Below, one piece after another: positions 9,151 through 17,661 of a stretch of 64,000 bases of DNA (position 1 is the first letter of the stretch; each line of letters starts with the position of its first letter). Position numbers and translations under genes: made by a program. The notes below the pieces were generated by a model. That model had not been told where the DNA came from. It was given only the letters and a program-made list of their open reading frames with translations, and searched no databases. Source of the stretch: Sulfolobales archaeon Acd1 (GTDB lineage Archaea > Thermoproteota > Thermoprotei_A > Sulfolobales > Sulfolobaceae); assembly GCA_000389735.1 (NCBI GenBank), contig APJY01000001.1, positions 434,001 through 498,000 on the forward strand. Direction: 5' to 3'.

Positions 9151-10295
9151 CTTTTGGCCACGTCCCCTCTGGTCTTCTTCATCTCTTCGATCTTCTTAAG
9201 CTTCCTGAGGAGCCTCTCCTCCAAGTCCTCCGAGGCTTTCCTGGTCGCCGTTACGGGGTCGTAGTCCGACTCCGTCGCCGCGAAGTCCCCTATTTTGGTC
9301 ACCAGCCTCAGGTTGACCTTGTAGAGGGGCTTCCCCTCGCTCGAGGCCTCCTCCTTTACGCTGACCTTGAAGTCTATGACCTCTACCATCCTCTCGAACT
9401 TCGCCATGTATCGCTCGAGTAACCCGTCCATTAAGGCCCTCTGGTCGCCCGTTATGCCCTTAGCCAGCTTGGCCGATATGGGCGAGCTCAGCTCGAACTT
9501 ACTGGCCAACACCTTCACTATCACGTCTATCCCGCTGATCATCCCGGCTACCCTATCGCCCTCGAGCACCGGCAAACCTGAGACCTTCCTACTGAGTATC
9601 CTGCTCGCGGCTTCGTCGAGGGGGTCGGAACCCTTCGCGGTGACGACGGGGTAAGTCATTATCTCGCTCACGGGCATGGCCATCAGCTTCTCTTCCTCCG
9701 TCATTATGGACGCCCTTTTCTTCCCCTTGTAGGAGAAGAGGAGCCTTAGGGCTAAGTCCCTCATGGTGACTATACCTGCCAGGGACTCCTTGTTCATAAC
9801 GGGGAGCCTCGACACGTTGTAGCTCCTCATGAGGTATCTCGCTCTGGCGACGCTGTCCTGAGCGTTAACCGTTAGGACCGGCGAGTTCATGAACTCCCTG
9901 ACGGGCCTCGAGGGGATCTCGCCCCTGTCCAAGTAGTGCTTAAGGACGGCCTCCCTCGTGACTATTCCGACGAGCCTGTTCTTCTCGTCCACCACGGGGA
10001 TCGCCCTAGCTCTGGTGTTGAAGAACGTCGCTATGACCTTTGCCTCATCCGCGGTGCTCTCCAGCTTGGGGGTAGGAACCATCACCGTCAAGACCTTAGT
10101 GTCGGGACCGAACCTCTTGGCCATCAAGGCCTTGTAGTCTACCACTCCCACGAGCTTACCGCCCTGAACAACCGGGACGCTCCAGTAATTGGTCTCCCTC
10201 ATCTTCCCTACGACATCGGCTATCCTGTCCATGGGGTTCGCTATCAGCTTGGGCTCCTCCATGAACGTCCTTACGCTCATGTTGGCCGAGTTCAT
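9141..10295 (-). CDS. Four-CBS protein with C-terminal HPF/RaiA-like segment
   Basis: CBS repeats at about 10-60, 70-122, 134-186 and 209-262 form two Bateman modules. Residues about 286-372 do not look like CBS: an amphipathic helix, a strand ending VEVIDFKVSVKEE, a strand YKVNLRLVTK, a G-x-F-x-A-x-E strand, then D-x5-A-x3-A-x3-LE-x2-L-x-K-x-K. This is the strand/helix pattern and residue spacing of ribosome hibernation factors HPF/RaiA. Inference: an adenylate-sensing factor that acts on the ribosome. The CBS assignment is secure; the HPF assignment rests on my pattern reading. The gene is monocistronic and diverges from the MFS gene. Confidence 0.8.
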   Translation of the reverse strand: MNSANMSVRTFMEEPKLIANPMDRIADVVGKMRETNYWSVPVVQGGKLVGVVDYKALMAKRFGPDTKVLTVMVPTPKLESTADEAKVIATFFNTRARAIPVVDEKNRLVGIVTREAVLKHYLDRGEIPSRPVREFMNSPVLTVNAQDSVARARYLMRSYNVSRLPVMNKESLAGIVTMRDLALRLLFSYKGKKRASIMTEEEKLMAMPVSEIMTYPVVTAKGSDPLDEAASRILSRKVSGLPVLEGDRVAGMISGIDVIVKVLASKFELSSPISAKLAKGITGDQRALMDGLLERYMAKFERMVEVIDFKVSVKEEASSEGKPLYKVNLRLVTKIGDFAATESDYDPVTATRKASEDLEERLLRKLKKIEEMKKTRGDVAKRGE

Positions 10296-10390
10296 TAGTC
10301 AGACGGGGTGAAATAATAGAGTTTGCTGTGGCGGTGGCGAAACGGACTGCGCGATTCACCTATATATTTTATTTAGATTACTTACGCTCA

Positions 10391-10400
10391 CTATATAACT
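10391..10400 (+). promoter_or_regulatory. TATA box of the MFS gene
   Basis: CTATATAACT is centred about 31 bases before ATG 10426, giving a leader of only a few bases. A second AT-rich element, TATATATTTT at 10361-10370, lies 30 bases further upstream and could be a distal TATA or regulator site. Confidence 0.6.
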
Positions 10401-10425
10401 TAGGGCTTTCTACGGATCAACAGCC

Positions 10426-11862
10426 ATGGAACCCGATAACGTGAACCCCTTCAAGCCTCTAGACCAGGCTGACATGAAGCCACTACACGTTAAATACACC
10501 CTAGTGGCCGCGATGGGTACGTTCACCGACGGCTATGACCTCTCAGTTCTGGCAGTAGTCCTGCCGTACGTCTTAGCGTCTTTTGGCGTCACCAAACTCA
10601 CGTCGCCGGAGGGCGTTTTCTGGGCCACTTGGCTCAACGCCTTGCCGATCCTGGGCTTCTTCGTGGGGGCCCCGCTCTTCGGTTGGCTGGCCAACAAGGG
10701 CAGGAAGACGTTTTACGGTTGGGACGCCCTAACTATGGCGATAGGTGCCGGCCTTCAGCCCTTCATGCCCAACCTCCCTGCCCTCGCTGTGGCGAGGTTC
10801 ATAATGGGCATAGGCCTAGGCGCGGATTACGTACTATCGCCGATGATAATCGCGGAGACCGCCAACGCGAAGGACAGGGGCAAGTTGATGGCCATCGGCT
10901 TCGGAGGCTTTTGGGTGATAGGATCGGCGGTCGCCGCCTCACTAGTCCTGGCGCTGATGGCCGCGGGCGTGCCGAACGACACAGTGTGGAGGGTCGCACT
11001 AGGGTTGGGTGCAGTCTGGCCAGCCCTCGTGGTTTACATCAGGAGGAAGTTCCCAGAGACGCCGAGGTACTCCGTTCTCATTAAGAACGACTGGGAGGAG
11101 TACAAGATGTTCTTCAGGGCCGTCTTCGGCCACCACGAGAACGTCCCTACCGGACGGCACGAGCTGTCCCACGAAGACGAGGAGATGGTACAGCTGTTCA
11201 GGAAGTACCTGAAGTTCATCTTGGTCGGGGCGATTCTGTGGCTACTCTTCGATATTCCCGCCTACGGCCTAGGGTTCTTCAACGCCTACATCGCCCAGTC
11301 CATCAAAATGTACCCCGCTCAGCTCCAGCTGTTAGGAGTGGCCTTCACTGCACCTGGAACCCTCCTGGTCTGGCTGTTGCTTGACAGAGTGGGGAGGAAG
11401 CTCATGCAGTTCTGGGGCTTCCTGTTGACTGGCTTGACGTTTATGATCTTCTCCTACTTCGTCTACCAGTACGCGGGAGCGCCCAACGCGGCTCAACTAC
11501 TGTTCCTGCCCACAATACTGGCTTTCGGGCTGGCGAAGACGTTCATGCAGATGGGCCCAGGGTCTGTGGCTGCCGTCGGCATGCACGGGGTCGAACTGAC
11601 TCCGACCAAGATAAGGGGGATAGGCCACGCCATCAACGTCATGGGCGGAAGGACGGGAGTGTTGATAACGACCTTCGTGTTCCCTAGGCTCTTCACTGCC
11701 AACGCGTACACCGCTTACATCTTCCTGGGAGTGGTAGCGCTGATAGGCGCAATCATAACCCTTGCGCTCGTGCCGGAGACCAAGATGAAGGGCCTTGAGG
11801 AGATATCCGCCGAATTAGTCGAGGTTAAGGTGCCCTCAGGAGCCCGGGCTGGTCAAAGGTAA
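10426..11862 (+). CDS. MFS transporter, sugar-porter/metabolite:H+ symporter type
   Basis: A twelve-helix major facilitator of 478 residues. The TM1 motif TDGYDLSVL, the loop 2-3 motif GWLANKGRK, the repeated motif DRVGRKLMQF between TM8 and TM9, and the C-terminal PETKMKGLEEIS (sugar-porter PETKG-type) identify the superfamily. The DGYD motif in TM1 is common in phosphate and aromatic-acid symporters, so the substrate may be an organic acid, phosphate or sugar. A central charged cytoplasmic loop (about 210-255) separates the halves. Downstream, a T6 run at 11904-11909 is a likely terminator. No metabolic neighbour reveals the substrate. Confidence 0.88.
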   Translation: MEPDNVNPFKPLDQADMKPLHVKYTLVAAMGTFTDGYDLSVLAVVLPYVLASFGVTKLTSPEGVFWATWLNALPILGFFVGAPLFGWLANKGRKTFYGWDALTMAIGAGLQPFMPNLPALAVARFIMGIGLGADYVLSPMIIAETANAKDRGKLMAIGFGGFWVIGSAVAASLVLALMAAGVPNDTVWRVALGLGAVWPALVVYIRRKFPETPRYSVLIKNDWEEYKMFFRAVFGHHENVPTGRHELSHEDEEMVQLFRKYLKFILVGAILWLLFDIPAYGLGFFNAYIAQSIKMYPAQLQLLGVAFTAPGTLLVWLLLDRVGRKLMQFWGFLLTGLTFMIFSYFVYQYAGAPNAAQLLFLPTILAFGLAKTFMQMGPGSVAAVGMHGVELTPTKIRGIGHAINVMGGRTGVLITTFVFPRLFTANAYTAYIFLGVVALIGAIITLALVPETKMKGLEEISAELVEVKVPSGARAGQR

Positions 11863-11900
11863 GCGATAAGCGTTTTCAAATAACTCGCGGAAGCTAAACA

Positions 11901-11910
11901 AGCTTTTTTC
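11901..11910 (+). terminator. T-rich terminator after the MFS gene
   Basis: AGCTTTTTTC about 40 bases after the stop codon; oligo-T runs are sufficient for termination in Crenarchaeota. The rest of the 254-base gap to the next gene shows no other clear element. Confidence 0.4.
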
Positions 11911-12116
11911 GTTCGTTCAGTTCTCGGTGTTGACTGTCACGTAATTACGCACTTGGTCGACTACTCGACCTCTACTTATACGAAACTAGGTACGGAGAGG
12001 TATCTGAGTGAAGAACGTCTATAGGCTCATGAACAGACGCTAAATGAGCACTAGTGAGGTGAGTGGCGCCTTCAGTTTAACTCTTAAGCTCGGTTTACGA
12101 TCCAGGGTTAAACCCA

Positions 12117-13088
12117 ATGGATGAGGTAATCCAATTACTTGCCACTACCGCCCTCTTGACGGTAGCCTCTTACGCCATCGCGGTGTCAGGTGAGAGGTTG
12201 TCCGAGAGGTTGGGTCACTCCTTTGGAGCAGGGGTGTTGCTCGGCCTGATGACCGCCCTCCCTGAGACGATTCTCGTGTTCGAGTCCCTCGCCTTGGGCC
12301 AAGTGGGGGCGGGACTGTCGAGCGCGGTGGGTGCTAACGCGATGCTCATGACTCTAGGTTTGGGTCTCTTGGGCCTCGTGTTCTTCTTGAAGTACAGGTC
12401 TCCCATCACCTTGGAGGGTAATTACGGTCTAGAGTTGAGGGCCTTGTTAATTTCCACCGCCCTGATAGGGTTGTCCCTCTTAGCTTCGGCCCTTATCCCG
12501 GGCACTCCGGGCGAGAACCCGTTAGAGCGCGCTGTCTTAGCCCTTACCGGTGTGGTGTTGGCTTCCGTCTACGTGATTTACGTGTTCAAGTCCTTCAGTA
12601 CCTCCAGCGAGGAAGAAAAGGGCGAGGGAGGCGTAGCAAGGCACATTCTTCTCCTGATGGCGGGAGGGCTGTTGGCGATCGCGGTCACTCCCTATTTCCT
12701 GAAGTCAGTTGAGGAGGTTTCCCGGAGGTACGGAGTCCCCCTTGAGTTCCTCGTTTACCTCGTTTCCCCCGTCGCCGCGGAGCTCGAGGAGAAGCTCTCC
12801 TCATACATCATGGTCTTCAGGGGGAAAGAGCTGGGGTCGCCCGCCGTTTACAGTTTCCTGGGGAGCAAGATAGAGAACTCCACTGTACTGATCAGCCCTT
12901 TCCTAATCTTAGGGGCCGACTTGACTAGCTACTCCCCTCTCTTAGTGGCGCTGATAATCTCCAATCTCTTCTCCATTGCGGTGCTGAAGGACGGGAGGCT
13001 GGGCCTGAAGGAGTCAGTCATCGGATTAGTGCTTTACGTCTCGATCACTTTCGCGTTGTACTCGCTAGGGGTCGCCCCCTCTCACTGA
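12117..13088 (+). CDS. Cation antiporter of the CaCA (Na+/Ca2+ exchanger) superfamily
   Basis: Ten hydrophobic segments in two halves. The first half carries an alpha-1-like repeat, LMTALPETILV followed by SSAVGANAMLM; the second carries the inverted alpha-2 repeat, VSPVAAELEEK followed by FLGSKIENSTV. The glutamates of PE and ELEEK correspond to the cation-coordinating acidic residues of exchangers. Predicted to exchange a divalent cation (probably Ca2+) for Na+ or H+ across the cytoplasmic membrane. The length, 323 residues, is typical of prokaryotic members. A charged cytoplasmic loop (SSEEEKGEGG) links the halves. Its stop is immediately followed by the stop of the convergent gene. Confidence 0.8.
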   Translation: MDEVIQLLATTALLTVASYAIAVSGERLSERLGHSFGAGVLLGLMTALPETILVFESLALGQVGAGLSSAVGANAMLMTLGLGLLGLVFFLKYRSPITLEGNYGLELRALLISTALIGLSLLASALIPGTPGENPLERAVLALTGVVLASVYVIYVFKSFSTSSEEEKGEGGVARHILLLMAGGLLAIAVTPYFLKSVEEVSRRYGVPLEFLVYLVSPVAAELEEKLSSYIMVFRGKELGSPAVYSFLGSKIENSTVLISPFLILGADLTSYSPLLVALIISNLFSIAVLKDGRLGLKESVIGLVLYVSITFALYSLGVAPSH

Positions 13089-14045
13089 TCACTCCGGAAC
13101 TAGCCTGCCCTGGGAGTCGAGAAGCCTCAGGAACTTCGCGTTCTCTATCACATCGCTCTCGACGAAAGTCGGGTTACCCACGAACTCTTTGGTCCTGTTG
13201 CAAGTGAACTCGTAATCGAGGTACTTCAGGAGGATCCAAGCGTCAGGTTGGAGGAATTTAGCTAGTCCTAAGGCGGCGCGGGGCACAGGGACCTTCAGGC
13301 AACGCTTGCCCAATGCCTGACAGACTAGCTCTAACGCCCTCATTACGCTAACCTTCTCACACTCGTTAACGTAGAAGTAGTCGCTCTTAGGCCTCTCCTC
13401 CGCTAGAGCTTCAATAATCGTGGCCAAGTACCTCACGTTGACGGCGGGAATCCTGACGTCAATGTTGGGTATTACACCCCTCTTTGCTGCCTTATACCCC
13501 TCCACGAACTGCTTATGAGCGCCGGCCCAGCCGTAAACAAGGGTGGGCCTCAGTATGACTTTCCTCACGTTGGCCTTCATGACCTCCTTTTCCCCCATCA
13601 GCTTGCTCCTCTCGAACGCGTTCTCGGGCTCGAGGCCAGAACCGTGGGGGGACTCCACCTCGACTAACTTCCTCTTCTGTCCGAGGGTCGCCGCACTGAT
13701 GTGGACGAAAAGAGCGTCGGGGTTGGCCTCCTGGAGGATGTTAGCTAGCGCCTTGGGGACCTCGTAGTTGGCCCTCATCAGCTCCTGCTCATCGTTACTG
13801 AGGGCTCCGATGAAGTTCACTATCACGTCATGGGCTCTCATCAAGTTCTTCACCTTCTCGGGCTCGCTCAGCGGGTCAACCTTAGCGAACCTAACCCCCA
13901 TGTAGGACAGGTCATCGTAATAGTACTTCTTGACGGGGTGAACGGGAGGAAGAGTCCTGCTGGTCACCGTGATTTCGTACTTCCTGCCCAGAAGGAACGC
14001 CGCGGAGTACGAGATGAAGCCCAGTCCGAAGAAGAGCATCCTCAA
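13089..14045 (-). CDS. NAD(P)-binding SDR-superfamily protein (atypical/extended, NDUFA9-like)
   Basis: The N-terminal MRMLFFGLGFISYSAA is a Rossmann strand-turn-helix, with GxGxxSxxA rather than the canonical GxxGxxG. A conserved NFIGA segment follows, then a serine-containing strand (HISAAT) and RPTLVYG, as in complex-I-associated NDUFA9-like proteins and NAD-dependent epimerases. No YxxxK catalytic pair is obvious; the region normally holding it reads ENAFERSKLMGE, where Phe replaces Tyr. The C-terminal 100 residues form a substrate-binding lobe. Role unknown: possibly a non-catalytic dinucleotide-binding or quinone/lipid-related protein. It is convergent with the exchanger with no gap. 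Confidence 0.78.
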   Translation of the reverse strand: MRMLFFGLGFISYSAAFLLGRKYEITVTSRTLPPVHPVKKYYYDDLSYMGVRFAKVDPLSEPEKVKNLMRAHDVIVNFIGALSNDEQELMRANYEVPKALANILQEANPDALFVHISAATLGQKRKLVEVESPHGSGLEPENAFERSKLMGEKEVMKANVRKVILRPTLVYGWAGAHKQFVEGYKAAKRGVIPNIDVRIPAVNVRYLATIIEALAEERPKSDYFYVNECEKVSVMRALELVCQALGKRCLKVPVPRAALGLAKFLQPDAWILLKYLDYEFTCNRTKEFVGNPTFVESDVIENAKFLRLLDSQGRLVPE

Positions 14046-14138
14046 CTTCAGACACCTTACGGGTGAGATTCTACATTTAGTTATCGGCTCAGTTAAATAA
14101 TAACGTTTTGACCCCAGAATATTCAGAAAACCTTAAGC

Positions 14139-15440
14139 TTGAGGGCGAGGGTCAGGGGGATCTACGCCACAGCCCTAACGAAGCTATTGATGGAGAGCGG
14201 CTTCGAGGTAGTTCAGCAGTCGCCGGTGATAGCCGAGAGGTTCGGCGTGGCCAGGAAGGAGGGTGTTGCCGACGTCACCCTGAAGGAGATGGAGGAGGAC
14301 AAGGGGGTTATCATGGCTGTGGGGTCTGACGTTAGCGATTGGCTCAGGAAGGTCTTCCCGCATAGCTTCACGTGGAGGTCTCCGGTCAAGCTCTACAGCG
14401 TGATAGAGCCCGAGGACTGCTCCTATCTGGGTTACGAGGTGGACCCCTGCTTGAGAGAGGGCCTGGTGGTCAGGCCCCCTCTGGACGGGGCGATCCGCCT
14501 GAGCGAGCCTAAGGCTGTGGGTAGGTTCGCGTTCGTCTGGAGGGGTCAGGGGAGGACCTACTTCTCCGAACACCTGAGCAGGGACGACAGGACGCTCCTG
14601 CTTTCCATAAGCCTCCCGTGGAACAGCAAGGGCTACAACGTCAAGTGGAGGAGCAACGCCAGGGAAGCTAAGTTGGAGGAGCTCAGGGAGGAGCTCTCCA
14701 GGCTCGCCCTGAGGTACGACAGCAAGGACTTCAGGGGCCAAAGGGAGGACTTCTCGATCGTCGTGTTGTCCCTGACGGACAAGCTGATGCTCGACGAGGT
14801 GAGGAACGCCGTGGTGAGGACATCGAGGTTCCATCATATGATAAAGATGAGCGACTCTGTACTCGCGGACAAGCTGGACGAGGGCGGCGCTGATCCGAGC
14901 TCCGCCTTGAGGTCGCTGATTTCCGATTTGATGGGGATAGACCACGTTAAGGCCCCTTATCAGAGGGTGAACTTGAGGCCGGGTAGGCCGATAGTCTTCG
15001 ACACCGACGGCAAGGACTACTACCTGGTCCTGAGGAGGGACTTGAGGCCCGGAGGGACGCTCGACGCCGTAGGGAAGCCCATAGAGGAGGGGGATTACGA
15101 CGAGTTCCACCTGTCCTCGAGGGCTTGGTACGGCGTACACGTGTATCGATCCAGTGACGGGAAAGTGAAGGGAGTGATGGTCAACGTGTCTACCCCCGCG
15201 GAGCTCCTCAAAGGGAGGATGAGGTACTTGGATCTCGAGGTCGACCTGGCCTATTCTGACGGAGTGACGAGGGTGGTCGATGAGAACGAGCTGGAAGCCA
15301 AGAGGGTCTACTTGGGGGAAACCCTGGTCTCTAAAGCCAAAGAGGCGGTCGAATTGGCGAAGAGGAGACTTGAGGCTAACGACTGGGAGGGGCTGATAGA
15401 GGAGATGGGGGTCGGCGATTTCAAATCTAAATACGGCTGA
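14139..15440 (+). CDS. RNA-binding protein / probable ribonuclease FAU-1
   Basis: A 433-residue protein of the archaeal FAU-1 family, which binds AU-rich RNA; a Pyrococcus member has been linked to 5S rRNA maturation by RNase E/G-like activity. The N-terminal half begins MRARVRGIYATALTKLL and includes an S1-like beta-rich segment; the C-terminal part (about 285-415) is a DUF402 domain with VFDTDGKDYYLVLRRDL and FHLSSRAWYGVHVYRS. The start is TTG 14139, giving the usual N-terminus of the family. A small conserved unknown protein follows after 16 bases on the same strand. Confidence 0.88.
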   Translation: MRARVRGIYATALTKLLMESGFEVVQQSPVIAERFGVARKEGVADVTLKEMEEDKGVIMAVGSDVSDWLRKVFPHSFTWRSPVKLYSVIEPEDCSYLGYEVDPCLREGLVVRPPLDGAIRLSEPKAVGRFAFVWRGQGRTYFSEHLSRDDRTLLLSISLPWNSKGYNVKWRSNAREAKLEELREELSRLALRYDSKDFRGQREDFSIVVLSLTDKLMLDEVRNAVVRTSRFHHMIKMSDSVLADKLDEGGADPSSALRSLISDLMGIDHVKAPYQRVNLRPGRPIVFDTDGKDYYLVLRRDLRPGGTLDAVGKPIEEGDYDEFHLSSRAWYGVHVYRSSDGKVKGVMVNVSTPAELLKGRMRYLDLEVDLAYSDGVTRVVDENELEAKRVYLGETLVSKAKEAVELAKRRLEANDWEGLIEEMGVGDFKSKYG

Positions 15441-15456
15441 GGGAAATAGATCCACC

Positions 15457-15774
15457 GTGGCGAGGGTCTACAAGTACGGGGACTACTACATAGCCGGGGT
15501 GTCCCACGCCGTCCCCGGGTACTTCCAGGACGTGGTCTTCATCTACAAGTCTGGGAACAACTGGACCGCCGTGAGCGCGGAGAGGTTCAGGACGAACGAC
15601 GCGAACCTCAACAAGATCAGGGAGGCCATCATGTACGCGACGCACGAGGACGACCTCAAGGAGGCCTTCCAGAGGCTCTCCAAGGAGGGAATTAGGGTCG
15701 AGGAGGTGAGCAACCCCCCGTTCCCGCTAAGGATGATAGAGGGCAGGGTGAAGATACAGGAGGAGATAGACTGA
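15457..15774 (+). CDS. Conserved hypothetical protein, 105 aa
   Basis: A small soluble protein starting GTG 15457, 16 bases after the FAU-1 gene and so likely co-transcribed. The first 55 residues are aromatic-rich and predicted beta (YKYGDYYIAGVSH, DVVFIYKSGNNW); the rest is mainly helical with a short acidic end. No catalytic motif or metal ligands are seen. Codon use matches the neighbours and both termini are clean, so it is a real gene. A function in RNA metabolism can only be guessed from the neighbour. Confidence 0.7.
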   Translation: MARVYKYGDYYIAGVSHAVPGYFQDVVFIYKSGNNWTAVSAERFRTNDANLNKIREAIMYATHEDDLKEAFQRLSKEGIRVEEVSNPPFPLRMIEGRVKIQEEID

Positions 15775-15793
15775 TCAGGCTAAGGTCCCAACA

Positions 15794-16381
15794 TCACCGC
15801 TCAGACCCGCAGAGTCTCCTCACCTTACCCTCGAATATCCAGAACATGTCCTTAAACCTGACTTTAGTCACGTTGAACCTCGTCGAGAGGAGGCTCAGCC
15901 CCTCCACCGGGTCGGGTCCCCCGATCCTCGGATCGGGGAGGATCAGCGTGGCTACGCCCTCCGGCTTGATCACCCTGCAGGCCTCCTTCACGGCCTCTCT
16001 GCTGGTGACCCCCACAAGGTAGATCTCCTTGAAGGACCCCTGCCTGAAGGGGAGGGGGAGGAAGGAGGCGATAGGGTCTGAGCTTAGGGCTAAAGCGTGG
16101 TTTGAAGCGACCGTGATTCCCCCAAGCAGGGGAACTCCGACTACCAAGGCCTCATCACTGACCTCCATAAGGGGATAACGGAAGAGGACGGAACCGACGA
16201 AGCTCTCCGCGGCGGCGTTCAACACGAGTTTGTCCCCCTCCTGAAGCTCCGAAATCCCCAGGTCGAACCGGTTCTCCAGGTCAGACAGGTCGAAGTAGCC
16301 CAGAGACTCCCAGTGAGAGTTGAGCCTCAGCCTTAACCTGCCCCTGCTTACCGATTTCCCTCCGGCGAAAAATATTTTCAT
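15794..16381 (-). CDS. Degenerate SAM-methyltransferase-like protein
   Basis: The C-terminal two thirds resembles the second half of a class I (type 11) methyltransferase: PLPFRQGSFKEIYLV matches the post-motif II/III region, and EACRVIKPEGVATLILPDP matches the EaxRVLKPGG helix-strand. However, the glycine-rich SAM-binding motif I (E/DxGxGxG) is absent; the N-terminal 80 residues instead form beta strands with no such loop. It therefore probably cannot bind SAM in the normal way and may be a structural or regulatory homologue. ATG 16381 starts 17 bases after an AT-rich segment (TATTTTATTT) that could be its promoter or that of the next gene. Confidence 0.65.
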   Translation of the reverse strand: MKIFFAGGKSVSRGRLRLRLNSHWESLGYFDLSDLENRFDLGISELQEGDKLVLNAAAESFVGSVLFRYPLMEVSDEALVVGVPLLGGITVASNHALALSSDPIASFLPLPFRQGSFKEIYLVGVTSREAVKEACRVIKPEGVATLILPDPRIGGPDPVEGLSLLSTRFNVTKVRFKDMFWIFEGKVRRLCGSER

Positions 16382-16420
16382 GCGGAAAAATAGTCTCCCG
16401 GAAATATTTTATTTTGAACG

Positions 16421-16795
16421 TCAGAGGACCAGGGCCTTTGGCAAGTCGGTTATCGAGAACATCCCGATTATCTGACCTTCCTTGTTCTTCACGGGCAGAT
16501 GCCTGATCTTGTTCTTAGCCATAATCTCTGCTGCAGTGAACACGTCCACGTCCTCGTCGACGGTTATCAGGTTGCCCATAGTAGCTGCTAGCCTCACGGG
16601 GTCATTGGGACCGAGGCCCATGGCGAGGGCCTTCAACGCATCCCTATCCGTGAATATCCCCTTAGGCTCGCCGTTCACAGCGACCATAACTGAGCCGAAA
16701 CCCCTTTCCATCAAAATTTTCGCGACTTCCTGGAGGCTTGTGTTCTCGTCTACCGTCAGGACTGGGGAGGACATGTAGTCCTTGACCTTCTTCAT
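16421..16795 (-). CDS. Two-CBS-domain protein
   Basis: A single Bateman module of 124 residues: CBS1 about 5-57 (VKDYMSSPVLTV, then GIFTDRDALK) and CBS2 about 70-122 (MGNLITVDEDV, then IIGMFSITDLPK). It is expected to dimerise and bind an adenine nucleotide; the TDRD and SITD motifs contain the ribose-contacting threonine/serine and aspartate. It has no partner domain and stands alone between an unknown methyltransferase-like gene and a DsbA-like gene. A TATA-like GATAAAC element lies about 38 bases upstream. Confidence 0.9.
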   Translation of the reverse strand: MKKVKDYMSSPVLTVDENTSLQEVAKILMERGFGSVMVAVNGEPKGIFTDRDALKALAMGLGPNDPVRLAATMGNLITVDEDVDVFTAAEIMAKNKIRHLPVKNKEGQIIGMFSITDLPKALVL

Positions 16796-16927
16796 CGCAG
16801 ACCTAGCGATCTTTCCCGGGGAAGTAGAAAAGTTTATCCTAAATTACAGTTTAATGAGTGATTGGAACCGGTTCTCCGGGCTTATACCTCAATTAAGGAT
16901 TGTTGAGGAAATTAGACTATGGGTTTA

Positions 16928-17611
16928 TCAGGACTCCCAGTAGAGCTTCAGCTGTAATCTCTTTGGCTCTCCGTATTGCAGGAAGTCCTCTATCACGGTC
17001 CTCAAGGTCTCCTCCGACTGTAACCCCCTCAGTGCGTACCTGTCGTTTATCAGTATCGCGGGCACCCCCCTGATACCCCTCGCCTTGGCCTCCGCCTCGT
17101 CCTCCTCGTAGGCCAACAGGCTCTTCCTGGACCGGAAGACCTGGACGAACTCCTCCTCGTTTAAGCCAACCTTCTCAGCGATGTTAGTTAGAACACCCTC
17201 ATCGGTGACGTCCAGACCCTCCTCGAAGAACGCCTTCTGGGCCTCCTCGAAGAACCTGCCGTGCGCTTCGTTACCTCCCAGGATCTCGGCCGCCTTACAG
17301 GCCCTGAGCGGCGGGACTGACCACACGTAGGAGAACTTGGCCCTTTTCTTCACGCCCTCGAGGTCGTAGTCGGGGACGTAGCGCTTGATTATCTCGAATT
17401 CCTTGAAGAACACCTCTCTGGCCTCCTCCTCCGTGAATGCTATGGACTTCAGGGCGTCCAGGTCCGATATGATAGCGAAGGCCTTGTGGATAACCCTGAC
17501 CTCGTTCCGGTCGAAGGACGCCAGCAACCTCTTGAGCCTGAGGTTCTGGACGTAACAGTAAGGGCATATGACGTCGTGGAAGAACGTCAGCTCGACTACC
17601 ATTCCGATCAC
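16928..17611 (-). CDS. DsbA-family thiol oxidoreductase (FrnE/HCCA-isomerase-like)
   Basis: A thioredoxin fold with an inserted helical domain. The active-site C-P-Y-C motif is at residues 16-19 and the cis-proline region GVPAILIND is near residue 185. There is no signal peptide, so it acts in the cytoplasm, like FrnE-type proteins that reduce, oxidise or isomerise disulfides. GTG 17611 is chosen because the TATA element at 17630-17640 lies 25 bases upstream; ATG 17602 (three residues shorter) is the alternative. It diverges from a CBS-protein gene, with which it appears to share one TATA element. Confidence 0.85.
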   Translation of the reverse strand: MIGMVVELTFFHDVICPYCYVQNLRLKRLLASFDRNEVRVIHKAFAIISDLDALKSIAFTEEEAREVFFKEFEIIKRYVPDYDLEGVKKRAKFSYVWSVPPLRACKAAEILGGNEAHGRFFEEAQKAFFEEGLDVTDEGVLTNIAEKVGLNEEEFVQVFRSRKSLLAYEEDEAEAKARGIRGVPAILINDRYALRGLQSEETLRTVIEDFLQYGEPKRLQLKLYWES

Positions 17612-17629
17612 ACCTACACGCCTAGAGGC

Positions 17630-17640
17630 GTTTTAAATTC
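17630..17640. promoter_or_regulatory. Shared near-palindromic TATA box between two divergent genes
   Basis: GTTTTAAATTC lies almost midway between GTG 17611 (minus strand, about 25 bases) and ATG 17662 (plus strand, about 27 bases). Its central TTTAAA is a perfect palindrome, so one TBP site could serve either direction, giving leaderless transcripts both ways. Confidence 0.55.
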
Positions 17641-17661
17641 AACATAGCGATTGTAATCGGG

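Noticed and set aside
14184-15455. A 423-codon open frame on the minus strand
   Set aside because: It is the antisense shadow of the FAU-1 gene; its peptide is rich in Pro, Gln, His and Leu typical of antisense frames, with no recognisable motif.
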